Shown: piece after piece, positions 51,086 through 60,802 of the stretch
Position numbering within the stretch: the stretch's first letter is position 1
How the letters are laid out: each line of letters starts with the position of its first letter
From: Cellulomonas fimi
GTDB taxonomy: Bacteria > Actinomycetota > Actinomycetes > Actinomycetales > Cellulomonadaceae
Length of the DNA stretch: 64,000 nucleotides
Direction: 5' to 3'
Assembly (NCBI RefSeq): GCF_028583725.1
Contig: NZ_CP110680.1
Location: 3,162,001-3,226,000 of the forward strand
Notes under the pieces: model-generated
What the model was told of the DNA's origin: nothing
Databases searched by the model: none
The model's input: the letters and a program-made list of their open reading frames with translations, nothing else
Program-made: the position numbers and the translations under genes

Positions 51086-52948
51086 TCAGGCGCGGCGGAT
51101 GCGGCTCACGTCGCGGACAGCGCCCCGGTCGGCGGACGTCGCCATCGCGGCGTACGCCTGGAGCGCCGGGGACACGTACCGGTCACGGTTCACCGGCTGC
51201 CACGGGTTCTCCGACGCCTCCATCTTGGCGCGACGCTCGGCGAGGACCTCGTCGGGGACGTTGATGCGGATGAGCCGCGTCTCGACGTCGATCTCGATCT
51301 CGTCGCCGTCCTCGATCAGGGCGATCGCTCCTCCGGCCGACGCCTCCGGGGAGACGTGCCCGACCGAGATGCCGGACGAGCCGCCGGAGAAGCGGCCGTC
51401 GGTGATGAGCGCGCACACCTTGCCCAGGCCGCGGCCCTTGATGAACGACGTCGGGTAGAGCATCTCCTGCATGCCGGGGCCGCCCGAGGGGCCCTCGTAC
51501 CGCACGACGACGACGTGGCCGGGCTGGACCTCCTTGCGGAGGATCTTGTCGACGGCCTCGTCCTGCGACTCGCACACGAGCGCGGTGCCGACGAAGTGGA
51601 ACAGCTCCGGGTCGATGCCCGCGGTCTTGATGATCGCGCCGTCCTCGGCGAGGTTGCCCCGCAGGACGGCAAGCCCGCCCTCGACGGTGTACGCGTGCGC
51701 GACGTCGCGGATGCAGCCGTTCGCGGCGTCGGTGTCGAGCGACTCCCACACGTTCGACGTCGAGAAGGCCTCGGTGGTGCGGACGCCGCCCGGCGCCGCG
51801 TGGAAGAGCACCTGCGCCCGCTCGGTCGCGCGGCCCCCGCGGACGTCCCAGTCGTCGAGCCACGCGCGCAGCGTCGGCGTGTGCACGGACGTGACGTCGT
51901 GGTCGAGCAGGCCCGCGCGGTCGAGCTCGCCCAGCAGCGCGGGGATGCCGCCCGCGCGGTGCACGTCCTCCATGTGGAAGTCGGGGTGGTTCGGCGCGAC
52001 CTTCGACAGGCACGGCACGCGGCGGCTGATCGCGTCGATGTCGGCGAGCGTGAAGTCGAGCTCGGCCTCCTGTGCGGCGGCGAGCACGTGCAGCACGGTG
52101 TTGGTCGAGCCGCCCATCGCGACGTCGAGCGCCATCGCGTTGGCGAACGCGGCACGGTTGGCGATCGAGCGCGGCGCGACGCTGTCGTCCTCGTCGTCGT
52201 AGTAGCGGCGGGCGAGGTCGACGATCGTGCGGCCGGCCTCGAGGAACAGCTCCCGACGCGCGGAGTGCGTGGCGAGCGTCGAGCCGTTGCCCGGCAGCGA
52301 CAGGCCGAGCGCCTCGGTCAGGCCGTTCATCGAGTTGGCCGTGAACATGCCCGAGCACGAGCCGCACGTGGGGCACGCGTTCTCCTCGACGCGGCCCAGT
52401 GCCTCGTCGGAGACGTTGTCGTCGGCGGAGTAGTTGATCGCGTTGATGAGGTTGAGGTGCGTCTTCGCGACACCGTCGGCGATCACCGCCTTGCCGGCCT
52501 CCATCGGCCCGCCCGACACGAAGATCACCGGGATGTTGAGCCGCAGCGCCGCGTTGAGCATGCCGGGCGTGATCTTGTCGCAGTTCGAGATGCACACGAG
52601 CGCGTCGGCGCAGTGCGCGTTGACCATGTACTCGACCGAGTCGGCGATGAGGTCGCGGCTGGGCAGCGAGTAGAGCATGCCGCCGTGGCCCATCGCGATG
52701 CCGTCGTCGACCGCGATGGTGTTGAACTCCTTGGCGACGCCGCCGGCCTCGCGCACCGCCGACGCGACGAGGTCACCCATGTCCTTGAGGTGCACGTGCC
52801 CCGGGACGAACTGCGTGTACGAGTTCGCGATCGCGACGATCGGCTTGCCGAAGTCCTCCGACGTCATGCCCGTCGCGCGCCACAGCGCGCGGGCGCCGGC
52901 CATGTTGCGGCCGTGGGTGGAGGTACGAGAGCGCAGGGGACGGCTCAT
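51086..52948 (-). CDS. ilvD: dihydroxy-acid dehydratase, longer E. coli-like type
   Basis: A 620-residue IlvD/Edd family enzyme. Cluster ligands are in [13 protein letters not shown] and [20 protein letters not shown], the E. coli-type pattern, and it ends [24 protein letters not shown] as in E. coli IlvD. It dehydrates 2,3-dihydroxyisovalerate and 2,3-dihydroxy-3-methylvalerate. The presence of two different IlvD types in one 6-kb stretch is notable. ATG at 52948 with AAGGAGAA upstream. No leader peptide was found in the 150 bases before it. Confidence 0.9.
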   Translation of the reverse strand: MSRPLRSRTSTHGRNMAGARALWRATGMTSEDFGKPIVAIANSYTQFVPGHVHLKDMGDLVASAVREAGGVAKEFNTIAVDDGIAMGHGGMLYSLPSRDLIADSVEYMVNAHCADALVCISNCDKITPGMLNAALRLNIPVIFVSGGPMEAGKAVIADGVAKTHLNLINAINYSADDNVSDEALGRVEENACPTCGSCSGMFTANSMNGLTEALGLSLPGNGSTLATHSARRELFLEAGRTIVDLARRYYDDEDDSVAPRSIANRAAFANAMALDVAMGGSTNTVLHVLAAAQEAELDFTLADIDAISRRVPCLSKVAPNHPDFHMEDVHRAGGIPALLGELDRAGLLDHDVTSVHTPTLRAWLDDWDVRGGRATERAQVLFHAAPGGVRTTEAFSTSNVWESLDTDAANGCIRDVAHAYTVEGGLAVLRGNLAEDGAIIKTAGIDPELFHFVGTALVCESQDEAVDKILRKEVQPGHVVVVRYEGPSGGPGMQEMLYPTSFIKGRGLGKVCALITDGRFSGGSSGISVGHVSPEASAGGAIALIEDGDEIEIDVETRLIRINVPDEVLAERRAKMEASENPWQPVNRDRYVSPALQAYAAMATSADRGAVRDVSRIRRA

Positions 52949-53104
52949 CGCGGCAGTTCTCCTTCGAGGGGACCTCGTCGGTGCGGGAGCGCCTGGCGGC
53001 GAGGCAGAGCGGCACAAGGGTCGGCTACCCGGCGGTAGCGCCTCGTCACAGTACGCCGCCGCAGGCCACGGGCCGGTGCACGTCCGCACCGTGGTCCACG
53101 GACG

Positions 53105-53147
53105 CCGGAGGGCCGGGGCTCACCAGCAGCGAGCCCCGGCCCTCCGG
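53105..53147 (-). terminator. long hairpin after the GH3 gene
   Basis: A perfect 17-bp stem (CCGGAGGGCCGGGGCTC with GAGCCCCGGCCCTCCGG) and a nine-base loop, 13 bases past the GH3 stop codon. It ends the GH3 operon before ilvD. No U-tract. Confidence 0.65.
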
Positions 53148-53160
53148 CCGTGCGAACGGG

Positions 53161-55443
53161 TCAGCGGACGACGGTCGCCGTCCAGCGGCCGTCCGCAGGC
53201 GTGATCCGGTGGACGTCGCCCGTGAGGGTCACGCGCGCCTCCGTCTCGCGCTCGACGCACGACGGGCCGACCCACAGGTCCAGGTCGCCCGGCTCGACGA
53301 CGCGCTCCCCCGTCCGGTCGGTGAACGCGAGCCGCGCGGCGGGCACGACCAGCTCGACGACGGCCGTCTGGCCGCGCTCGAGGTGCACGCGCTGGTAGCC
53401 GAGCAGCTGCGCGACCGGACGCGTCACGCTCGCGACGACGTCCCGCCCGTAGAGCTGCACGACGTCGTCGCCGCCGCGCTCGCCGGTGTTCGTCACGCGC
53501 ACGGTCACGACGAGCGGGCCGCCCGTCGTGGCCGTCGGCTCGACCGTGAGGTCGGAGTGCGTGAACGTCGTGTACGACAGCCCGTGCCCGAACGGCAGGA
53601 CGGGCTTCGTCGAGAGGTTGGTGACGTCGCCGTCCCCGCCGAGCGTCGGGTGCAGGTAGGTGAACGGCTGCGCGCCCGCCGACCGCGGGAGGCTGATCGG
53701 CAGCCGGCCCGACGGGTTGACGCGACCGGACAGGATGCCCGCCAGCGCGGGACCGCCCTCCTCGCCCGGGAAGAACGACTGCACCACCGCGGCGCAGCGC
53801 TCGACGGCCCAGCCGACCGCGTACGGCCGGCCCGTGAGCATCACGAGGACGACGGGCGTGCCCGTCTCCAGGACGGCCTCGACGAGCTCGCGCTGCACGC
53901 CCGGCAGCTCGAGGTCGTCGCGGTCGCAGCCCTCGCCGACCGTGCCGCGGCCGAACAGGCCCGCGTGGTCGCCCACGACGAGCACCGCGACGTCCGACTC
54001 GGTCGCGACGCGCACCGCGTCGGCGAACCCGCTGCGGTCGTCGTCGTCGACCGCGCACCCGCGCGCCGACACGACCGTCGAGCCCGTGAGCTCGGCGGCG
54101 AGCGCCTGCCGCAGCGTCGGCACGTCGATCCCGACGCCGACCTCGGGGTGGTGCGGCAGGACGTGGTTGACGAACGAGTAGCAGCCGAACATCGCCTCGG
54201 GCCGGTCCGCGTTCGGGCCGATCACCGCGACGCGCAGGCCCGGCCGCAGCGGCAGGGTGCCGTCGTTCGTCAGCAGGACGACCGACTCCTCCGCGAGGCG
54301 CGCCGCGATCTCCCGGTGCTCGGCGCTGTCGAGCTCGACGTCCGTGGGCGGCTCGTCGTCGTACGTCGCGTCGAGCAGCCCGAGCTCGGCCTTCTGCCGC
54401 AGCGCGCGCGCCACGGCCCGGTCCACGAGCGCCTCGTCGACCTTGCCCGCGCGGATCGCGGCGACGAGCGGCTCGAGGTACGCGTCACCCGTGGGGAGCT
54501 CGATGTCGACGCCCGCGGCGAGCGCCTGGCCCGCCGCCTCGCCGAGGTCGCCCGCCACGTCGTGCAGCAGGTGCAGGAACGCGACGCCGAAGTAGTCGGC
54601 GACGACCGTGCCGTCGAACCCGTACGTGCCGCGCAGCAGGTCCGTGAGGATCGTCGGGTCGGCCGCGACCGGGACGCCGTCGATCTCGACGTAGGCGCTC
54701 ATGACCGAGCGCACCCCGCCGTCGCGGATCGCCATCTCGAACGGCGGCAGCAGCACGTCCGCGATCTCCCGCGGGCCCGCGTGCACGGGCCCGAAGTTGC
54801 GGCCCGACTGCGACGCCGAGTAGCCCACGAAGTGCTTGAGCGTCGCGTGCACGCCCGTCGACTGCAGGCCGCGGACGTACGACGTGCCGAGCGTGCCGAC
54901 GAGGTACGGGTCCTCGGAGATGCACTCGTCGACACGGCCCCAGCGCGGGTCGCGGATGACGTCGAGCACCGGCGCGAGGCCCTGGTGCACGCCGAGCTGC
55001 CGCATCGACGAGCCGATGACCTCACCCATGCGGGTCACGAGCTCGGGGTCGAACGACGCGCCCCACGCGAGCGGCGTCGGGAACGTCGCGGCGCGCCACG
55101 CGGACAGCCCCGTGAGGCACTCCTCGTGCACGAGCGCGGGGATCCCGAGCCTGGTCTCGCGGACGAGGCGACGCTGGAACGACCAGAGCCACCGCGCGCG
55201 CGTCGCCGGGTCGACCGGCCGCGTGCCGTAGACGCGGGTGAGGTGCCCGAGCCCGTGCCGGGACGCGTCGTCGAGGGTCTGCTCGCGCGTGAACTCGCCC
55301 TGCAGAGGAGCCACGGCCTCGCCGTCGGACTTCTCCCAGAAGCCGACGATCTGGGCGAGCTTCTCCTCGAGGGTCATGCGCGCGAGCAGGTCCTGCACGC
55401 GCTCGTCGACGCCCGCGGGGCGCGACACCTGAAGATCCGTCAC
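53161..55443 (-). CDS. GH3 beta-glycosidase (beta-xylosidase/beta-glucosidase)
   Basis: A 760-residue GH3 enzyme without signal peptide: the barrel domain has MTLEEKLAQIVGF, LAPVLDVIRDPRWGRVDECISEDP, VHATLKHFVGYS and nucleophile Asp near 283 in GTVVADYFGVAF; then the alpha/beta sandwich (VAVIGPNADRPEAMFGCYS) and the C-terminal FnIII-like domain (LTVEPTATTGGPLVVTVRVTNTGERGG). GTG at 55443 is chosen for AAGGAG seven bases upstream. Operon order (binding protein, two permeases, GH3) is that of Streptomyces bxlEFGA, so xylobiose is a plausible substrate; cellobiose is also possible. Confidence 0.9.
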   Translation of the reverse strand: MTDLQVSRPAGVDERVQDLLARMTLEEKLAQIVGFWEKSDGEAVAPLQGEFTREQTLDDASRHGLGHLTRVYGTRPVDPATRARWLWSFQRRLVRETRLGIPALVHEECLTGLSAWRAATFPTPLAWGASFDPELVTRMGEVIGSSMRQLGVHQGLAPVLDVIRDPRWGRVDECISEDPYLVGTLGTSYVRGLQSTGVHATLKHFVGYSASQSGRNFGPVHAGPREIADVLLPPFEMAIRDGGVRSVMSAYVEIDGVPVAADPTILTDLLRGTYGFDGTVVADYFGVAFLHLLHDVAGDLGEAAGQALAAGVDIELPTGDAYLEPLVAAIRAGKVDEALVDRAVARALRQKAELGLLDATYDDEPPTDVELDSAEHREIAARLAEESVVLLTNDGTLPLRPGLRVAVIGPNADRPEAMFGCYSFVNHVLPHHPEVGVGIDVPTLRQALAAELTGSTVVSARGCAVDDDDRSGFADAVRVATESDVAVLVVGDHAGLFGRGTVGEGCDRDDLELPGVQRELVEAVLETGTPVVLVMLTGRPYAVGWAVERCAAVVQSFFPGEEGGPALAGILSGRVNPSGRLPISLPRSAGAQPFTYLHPTLGGDGDVTNLSTKPVLPFGHGLSYTTFTHSDLTVEPTATTGGPLVVTVRVTNTGERGGDDVVQLYGRDVVASVTRPVAQLLGYQRVHLERGQTAVVELVVPAARLAFTDRTGERVVEPGDLDLWVGPSCVERETEARVTLTGDVHRITPADGRWTATVVR

Positions 55444-55515
55444 GGATCCACTCCTTCTGGACGTGCTGTGTGTTCCGGAGGCGGGCACGACCCGCCGGCG
55501 CGACGCGTGCGGGCC

Positions 55516-56406
55516 TCAGCCCTTGACCGCGCCCTGCAGCCCGTTGACGATCCGCTTCTGCATCGCGAGGAAGAACACGAGCGCGGGGATCATGGCCAGC
55601 GAGGTGAACGCGAACACGCCCGCGGTGTCGGACGAGTACTCCGAGGAGTAGTCCGCGACGCCGAGCGGCAGCGTGCGCATGTCGCCCTGCAGCAGCAGCA
55701 GCGGCAGCAGGTAGGCGTTCCACGAGCCGACGAACGCGAGCACGCCGACGGTGACCATGCCGGGCGCCGAGAGCGGCAGCAGGATCCGCCAGAACACGCC
55801 GAGCCGGGACGCGCCGTCGATGAGCGCGGCCTCCTCGAGCTCCTTGGGCAGCGCCATGAGGAACGGCCGCAGGATGACGATCGTCACCGGCAGCGCGAAC
55901 GCGGCCTGCGGGAGCGCGACGCCCCACCAGGTGTTCCCGAGCTGCAGGTCGCGGGTGATCATGATGAACAGCGGGATGATCGCGACGGTCGTCGGGAACA
56001 GCAGCCCCAGCACGAACACCGTGAACAGCGCCTCGCGGCCCTTGAACTGGTACCGGGCCAGCGGGTACGCCGCCATGATCCCGAACACGACGACGATCGC
56101 GGTGGTGAGCACGGCGATGAGCGTCGAGTTGAACGCGTACGTCCAGAAGCTCGAGTTGGTCAGCACCTTGGCGTAGTTGCTGAACACCCACGGGTCGGGC
56201 AGCGCGGCCGGGGACTCGGCGAGCTGCGCGTTGGTGCGGAAGCCGCCGAGGATCCCGTAGAGCACGGGGCCCAGCGTGAGGCCGATGACGACGAGCGCGA
56301 TCGCCCACACGAGCGGGTTGCCGCCCTGGAGGGCGTTGCCCGTCTTCTGCTTGCGCTCGGGCTGGTAGACGGCGGCCGGCGGGCGGACCATCGGTGCGAC
56401 GCTCAT
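55516..56406 (-). CDS. carbohydrate ABC transporter permease (MalG-type)
   Basis: A 296-residue permease with six helices and EAA loop LPKELEEAALIDGASRLGVFWRILLPLSAPG. ATG at 56406 overlaps the preceding permease gene by four bases; GH3 follows after 72 bases. Second transmembrane subunit of the importer encoded with 56403 and 57446. Confidence 0.9.
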   Translation of the reverse strand: MSVAPMVRPPAAVYQPERKQKTGNALQGGNPLVWAIALVVIGLTLGPVLYGILGGFRTNAQLAESPAALPDPWVFSNYAKVLTNSSFWTYAFNSTLIAVLTTAIVVVFGIMAAYPLARYQFKGREALFTVFVLGLLFPTTVAIIPLFIMITRDLQLGNTWWGVALPQAAFALPVTIVILRPFLMALPKELEEAALIDGASRLGVFWRILLPLSAPGMVTVGVLAFVGSWNAYLLPLLLLQGDMRTLPLGVADYSSEYSSDTAGVFAFTSLAMIPALVFFLAMQKRIVNGLQGAVKG

Positions 56407-57449
56407 GCCTTCGCCTTCTTCCGCGGGGCGTCCCCGAGCGTGTCACGCCGGAGGATGAAGTGCTGGTAGAGGAGGGCCGCGACCAGGGCGACCACGAAGA
56501 GGATCACGGACGCCGCGGCGGCGATGCCGTAGTTCTGGCGCTTGGTGCCCTCGGTGACGAGGAACGTCGCCATGGTGGTCGTGGAGTTGGCCGGGCCACC
56601 GCCGGTGAGGATCCACACCATGTCGAACAGCTGCAGCGAGCCGATCATCGACAGGAACGCCCAGGTGCGCAGCGTCGGACCCAGCAGCGGGATCGTGATG
56701 CGGCGCTGGATGTCCCACCAGCCGGCGCCGTCGAGCTGCGCCGCCTCGTAGAGCTCGTCGGGCACGCCCTGCAGGCCGGCGAGGAACAGGATGATCGCGA
56801 GGCCCAGGTACTTCCAGGTCAGCACGACGATCACGGTGAAGAGCGCGACGTCCGGGTCACCGAGGAAGCCCTGCTCCGGGCCGGACAGGCCGATCGCCGC
56901 GAGCATGGTGTCGATGACGCCGTACTTCGGCTGCAGGAGCTGGAACCACACGACGGCGGCGATGACCTCCGCCAGCACGTACGGGACGAAGATGATGGTG
57001 CGCAGGGTGCCCTGGCCGCGCATCTTGCGGTTGAGCAGCAGCGCGATGCCGAGACCCAGCGGGAGCTGGATGGCGATCGACGCCACGACGATGATCAGGT
57101 TGTGCACCAGCGCGTCGGTGAACACCTCGTTCTGGAGCACGCTGACGTAGTTCTTGAGGCCGACGAAGTCGACCATGGGGCCGAAGCCCTTCCAGCGGTA
57201 CACCGACATCTGGGCGGCCTTGATGATCGGCCACACCACGAAGCCCAGGAAGAGCACCAGGGCCGGCGTCACGAAGAACGCGATCTCCAGGTTCCGGCGA
57301 AGGGTCTTGCCACCGCCGCGACGGTCCCCGGGGCCGCCGGCCGCCGGCCGTGCCGAAGCACGACCGGCGACCGGGGTCACCGCGGGAGACGTCGCAGGCG
57401 AGGCGGGGGCGCCCATGCGGGCGGTCGCTCCGTCTGCCACGTGGATCAC
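56403..57449 (-). CDS. carbohydrate ABC transporter permease (MalF-type)
   Basis: A 348-residue permease. The first 50 residues are a hydrophilic Ala/Pro/Gly-rich extension, then six helices; the EAA loop is VPDELYEAAQLDGAGWWDIQRRITIPLL and ILTGGGPANSTTTM is the MalF-type segment. GTG at 57449 overlaps the binding-protein stop by four bases; ATG at 57416 is an alternative start. Confidence 0.9.
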   Translation of the reverse strand: MIHVADGATARMGAPASPATSPAVTPVAGRASARPAAGGPGDRRGGGKTLRRNLEIAFFVTPALVLFLGFVVWPIIKAAQMSVYRWKGFGPMVDFVGLKNYVSVLQNEVFTDALVHNLIIVVASIAIQLPLGLGIALLLNRKMRGQGTLRTIIFVPYVLAEVIAAVVWFQLLQPKYGVIDTMLAAIGLSGPEQGFLGDPDVALFTVIVVLTWKYLGLAIILFLAGLQGVPDELYEAAQLDGAGWWDIQRRITIPLLGPTLRTWAFLSMIGSLQLFDMVWILTGGGPANSTTTMATFLVTEGTKRQNYGIAAAASVILFVVALVAALLYQHFILRRDTLGDAPRKKAKA

Positions 57450-58744
57450 TTCTCCGCGTCAGCCGCCGCCTGCGTGGCGTCGACGATGTCCTGCGGGGTC
57501 GCCTGCCCGGCGAACATGAGGGCGATGGCGTCGTTCATCGCACCGCCGACGGAGGCGCCGAACGCGGTGTCGAAGTAGAGCTGGACGTACGGGGCCGCGT
57601 CACGGACCTGCAGGAGGCCGGCGAGCGCCGGGTCCGACACGTACTGCGAGGCGGTCGGGTTCGTCGGCAGACCCATGTCGAGCTCGGCGAAGCCCTTCTG
57701 GACCTCGTCGGACAGCAGGTACTTGACGAAGTCGACGGCAGCGTCGGGCGCGTCCTGCGACACGGCCCACGCGTCACCGCCACCGAGCGCGGCGGTCGGC
57801 TCGCCCTGGCCACCCTGGACCTCGGGGAACGCGAACCAGCCGGTGTTCTCGCCGAGGCCGTTGCCGTCCTCCGTGAGGCCCTGCATGACGCCGGGCTCCC
57901 AGTGGCCGGCCAGCTCCATCGCGACCTTGCCCGTCGCCAGCAGGCCGGAGGCAGAGGTCGGGCCCGACTGGGCCGGGGTGGAGAGGAAGCCCGCGTTGAA
58001 CGGCTCGGTCTTGATGAGGTCCTCGAGGTCCGCGCCCGCGTTGAGGAAGCACGCGTCGGAGAAGTCGAGGCTGGTCACCGCGTCGGACAGGACGTCCTGC
58101 GAGCACTCGCGCAGGGCGTAGTAGTACCAGTAGTGCGCAGCGGGCCACTTGTCGCCGGCGCCCACGGAGACGGGCTCGATGCCCGCGGCCTTGAGCTTGT
58201 CGACGGCGGCGTTGAAGTCCTCCTGCGTCACCGGGGCCTCGGTGATGCCGGCCTGCTCGAAGAGCGCCTTGTTGTACCAGAAGCCGACGACGCCGACCGA
58301 GAACGGGAGGGCGTAGGTCTTGCCGTCGACCTGCCAGCCCGCGACGGAGCCGCCGATCTTCTCGATCTCCGCGGACGCGGCCTCGGAGATGTCCTTCGTC
58401 AGGCCCGCCTCGACGTGGTCGGCGAGCTCGCCGCCACCGCGCTCCATGTAGATGTCGGGGGCGTCGCCGGCCTGGAAGGCCGCGTCGAGCTTGGTGAGCA
58501 TGTCCTCGTGCTGCATGGCGCTGACCTTGACGGTCACGCCGGGGTTGGCCGCCTCGAAGTCCTTGGCGACCTGGTCGTAGTACTCCTTGCCGTCACCGGT
58601 GTTGGAGTTGTGCCACCAGGTGATCTCGGTCGTGCCGTCGGCGCTGGTGTCGTCGTCGTTACCGCCACCGCCGGTGCCACAGGCACCGAGCAGGGCGAGG
58701 CCGGCGGCGACGGCCACACCGCGGAGGACGCGGGTCCGGTTCAT
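57446..58744 (-). CDS. extracellular sugar-binding lipoprotein, BxlE-like
   Basis: A 432-residue family 1 solute-binding protein with lipobox LLGAC (Cys 22). TEITWWHNSNTGDGKEYYDQVAKDFEAANPGV and APDIYMERGGGELADHVEAG are the N-lobe blocks; YALPFSVGVVGFWYNKALFEQAG the hinge region. First gene of the GH3 operon; its start lies about 80 bases from a LacI-type operator. Likely ligand a beta-linked disaccharide, from context. ATG at 58744 after GAGGAGC. Confidence 0.9.
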   Translation of the reverse strand: MNRTRVLRGVAVAAGLALLGACGTGGGGNDDDTSADGTTEITWWHNSNTGDGKEYYDQVAKDFEAANPGVTVKVSAMQHEDMLTKLDAAFQAGDAPDIYMERGGGELADHVEAGLTKDISEAASAEIEKIGGSVAGWQVDGKTYALPFSVGVVGFWYNKALFEQAGITEAPVTQEDFNAAVDKLKAAGIEPVSVGAGDKWPAAHYWYYYALRECSQDVLSDAVTSLDFSDACFLNAGADLEDLIKTEPFNAGFLSTPAQSGPTSASGLLATGKVAMELAGHWEPGVMQGLTEDGNGLGENTGWFAFPEVQGGQGEPTAALGGGDAWAVSQDAPDAAVDFVKYLLSDEVQKGFAELDMGLPTNPTASQYVSDPALAGLLQVRDAAPYVQLYFDTAFGASVGGAMNDAIALMFAGQATPQDIVDATQAAADAEK

Positions 58745-58824
58745 CGTTGAAGCTCCTCGTCGTCACTGAAGGGGAGGGACGGCGGTAACGATAAGCAGTC
58801 CGCCACGGGTCGTGTCAATCGATG

Positions 58825-58840
58825 TCGATAACGTTATCGA
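58825..58840. promoter_or_regulatory. LacI-type operator between GH3 operon and its regulator
   Basis: TCGATAACGTTATCGA, a perfect 16-bp palindrome with the central CG of LacI-family operators, 24 bases upstream of the regulator's GTG and 81 bases upstream of the binding-protein start. A partial copy (GGTAACGATAAG, 58781-58792) lies nearer the operon start. Confidence 0.7.
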
Positions 58841-58863
58841 ATCGATGCTCTACGATCACCCAC

Positions 58864-59874
58864 GTGGACCCTGCACCTCGCGTGAAGATGGCCGACGTCG
58901 CTCGCACCGCGGGTGTCTCCGTCGCGACCGTCTCCAAGGTCGTCAACGGCCGCTACGGCGTCGCCGCCGCGACGCTCTCCCGCGTGCAGGAGGTCATCGA
59001 GGAGCTCGGGTACGAGGCGTCGCTCGGCGCGCGCTCCCTGCGCAGCCACCGCACCAACGTCCTCGGCATCCTGGTCGCCGAGTTCGAGCCCTACTCGACC
59101 GAGCTGCTCAAGGGCGCGTCGGCGGCCGTCGGCGCCACCGGTTACGAGCTGCTCGCGTACTCCGGCGGCGGCGCGGGCGGCAGCGGCGTCGGGTGGGAGC
59201 GGCGGTACCTGTCGCGGCTGTCCGGCACGCTCATCGACGGCGCCGTCATCGTCACGCCCACCGTCGTCGAGGCCCACCCCGGCGTGCCCGTCGTGGCCGT
59301 CGACCCGCACACCGGCCCCTCCGGCCTGCCGACCGTCGACGCCGACTCGTTCGCCGGCGCCGTGCTGGCCACCGAGCACCTGCTCGGCCTCGGCCACACC
59401 CGCATCGCGTTCCTCGGTGGCCGTCCCGACCTCGAGTCCGCCCGGCTCCGCGAGGACGGTTTCCGGCAGGCGATGGCCGCCGCGGGCGTGCCGGTCGACG
59501 AGGACCTCGTCCGCGTCGGCGGGTACCGTCCCGAGACCGCGGACCAGCCCGCGCACGAGCTGCTCGCCCGCCCCGAGCCGCCGACCGCCGTGTTCGCGGC
59601 GAACGACCTCTCCGCGATCCGCGTCGTCGAGGTCGCCCGTGCGCTCGGCCTCCGGGTCCCCGCCGACGTGTCCGTCATCGGGTTCGACAACGTGCCCGAG
59701 TCCGCGCTCGCCACTCCCCCGCTGACGACGATCAGCCAGCCGCTGCAGCAGATGGGCGCCGAGGCGCTGCGCCTGCTCGTCGACCTCATCGACGGCCGCG
59801 AGCGCGGCGTGCACGTCCGGCTCCCCACCGAGCTCGTCGAGCGCGCGTCGACCGCCCCCCCGCGCACCCGCTGA
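58864..59874 (+). CDS. LacI-family transcriptional regulator of the GH3 operon
   Basis: A 336-residue LacI repressor: N-terminal HTH (VKMADVARTAGVSVATVSKVVNGRYGVAAATLSRVQEVIEELGY), then a periplasmic-binding-protein-like sensor (TNVLGILVAEFEPYSTELLKGA, HTRIAFLGGRPDLESARLREDGF, PTAVFAANDLSAIRVVEVARALG, VIGFDNVPESALATPPLTTI). The open frame extends to 58822 but that would put the operator inside the gene; GTG at 58864 (or 58882, or ATG 58888) is preferred. Divergent from the operon it probably controls. Confidence 0.9.
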   Translation: MDPAPRVKMADVARTAGVSVATVSKVVNGRYGVAAATLSRVQEVIEELGYEASLGARSLRSHRTNVLGILVAEFEPYSTELLKGASAAVGATGYELLAYSGGGAGGSGVGWERRYLSRLSGTLIDGAVIVTPTVVEAHPGVPVVAVDPHTGPSGLPTVDADSFAGAVLATEHLLGLGHTRIAFLGGRPDLESARLREDGFRQAMAAAGVPVDEDLVRVGGYRPETADQPAHELLARPEPPTAVFAANDLSAIRVVEVARALGLRVPADVSVIGFDNVPESALATPPLTTISQPLQQMGAEALRLLVDLIDGRERGVHVRLPTELVERASTAPPRTR

Positions 59875-59946
59875 CCGTCGGACCGGCCTCGCCGGCGGCG
59901 CGTGGGTCCGCCGACGTCCGCGCGGCCGGCGCGGGGCCGACGACCC

Positions 59947-60672
59947 TCAGCCCACCCGCGCGTCGCGGCCGAGCGCGGCCACCGCGGCGGCGACCACGTC
60001 GGCGTCCGTCGTCGTGTACCCGCCGGTGCCTCCGCCCGGGCCGCCCGGGCTCGCGACCTGCCGGCTCGCGGACAGGTGCACGGCGTCGACGCCCGTCGCG
60101 ACCAGCGCCGGGACGTCCTCGGGCCGGACCCCGCCACCCGCCATGACCTCGACCCGGCCCGCCGACGTCGCGACCGTCTCCGCGAGCCGCGCCGTGCCGT
60201 CGACCGAGCGTGCGGCGCCGCCCGACGTGAGGACGCGCGTGACCCCGAGCCGCGCCAGGTCGTCGAGCGCCCGCGCGAGGTCCGGCACGGTGTCGAGCGC
60301 GCGGTGGAACGTCGTCTCGCGCCCGCCGGCGGCGTCGACCAGGGCGCGGAGCGCGTCGAGGTCGAGCGCGCCGTCCGGCGTCAGCGCCCCGACGACCACG
60401 CCCGCGGCGCCCGCGGCGACCGCCGCCCTGACGTCGCGCACCTGCACGTCGAGCTCGGCGGCGTCGTAGACGAACCCGCCGGGCCGTGGCCGGACGAGCA
60501 CGTGCACGCCGACCTCGGCGGGCACGGCCGCGAGCGTCGCGTCGAGGAGGCCCCGGCTCGGCGTGATCCCGCCCGTCGCCGCGAGCGCGGCGCACAGCTC
60601 CAGGCGGTCGGCCCCGAGCCGCGCGGCCGTCGCCGCGCCCGCCACGTCCTGCACGGCGATCTCCAGCCGCAT
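59947..60672 (-). CDS. cutC: CutC family protein
   Basis: A 241-residue TIM-barrel protein of the CutC family. LEIAVQDVAGAATAARLGADRLELCAALAATGGITPSRGLL is the diagnostic opening, then VHVLVRPRPGGFVY, GVVVGALTPDGALD, TFHRALD and VEVMAGGGVRPEDVPAL. Once linked to copper tolerance in E. coli; the biochemical role is unsettled. ATG at 60672. Confidence 0.88.
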   Translation of the reverse strand: MRLEIAVQDVAGAATAARLGADRLELCAALAATGGITPSRGLLDATLAAVPAEVGVHVLVRPRPGGFVYDAAELDVQVRDVRAAVAAGAAGVVVGALTPDGALDLDALRALVDAAGGRETTFHRALDTVPDLARALDDLARLGVTRVLTSGGAARSVDGTARLAETVATSAGRVEVMAGGGVRPEDVPALVATGVDAVHLSASRQVASPGGPGGGTGGYTTTDADVVAAAVAALGRDARVG

Positions 60673-60717
60673 CGCACCCTCGCTCCCACGTCGCGCCGCA
60701 CGTCCGCCGCACCGAGG

Positions 60718-60782
60718 GACGCCCCGTCCCGGGACGTCGCGCGCGACGACGCCCCATCTTGGGACGTCCGGCGCGGCGACGC
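60718..60782. repeat. 30-bp tandem repeat upstream of cutC
   Basis: GACGCCCCGTCCCGGGACGT at 60718 and GACGCCCCATCTTGGGACGT at 60748 begin two imperfect 30-bp units; a third starts at 60778 (GACGCC). Each contains a short GTCCC/GGGAC-type inverted pair. It lies in the 130-base gap between cutC and the pterin-dehydratase fusion gene; role unknown. Confidence 0.5.
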
Positions 60783-60802
60783 CAGGCCCGCCCACCGCGC
60801 GG

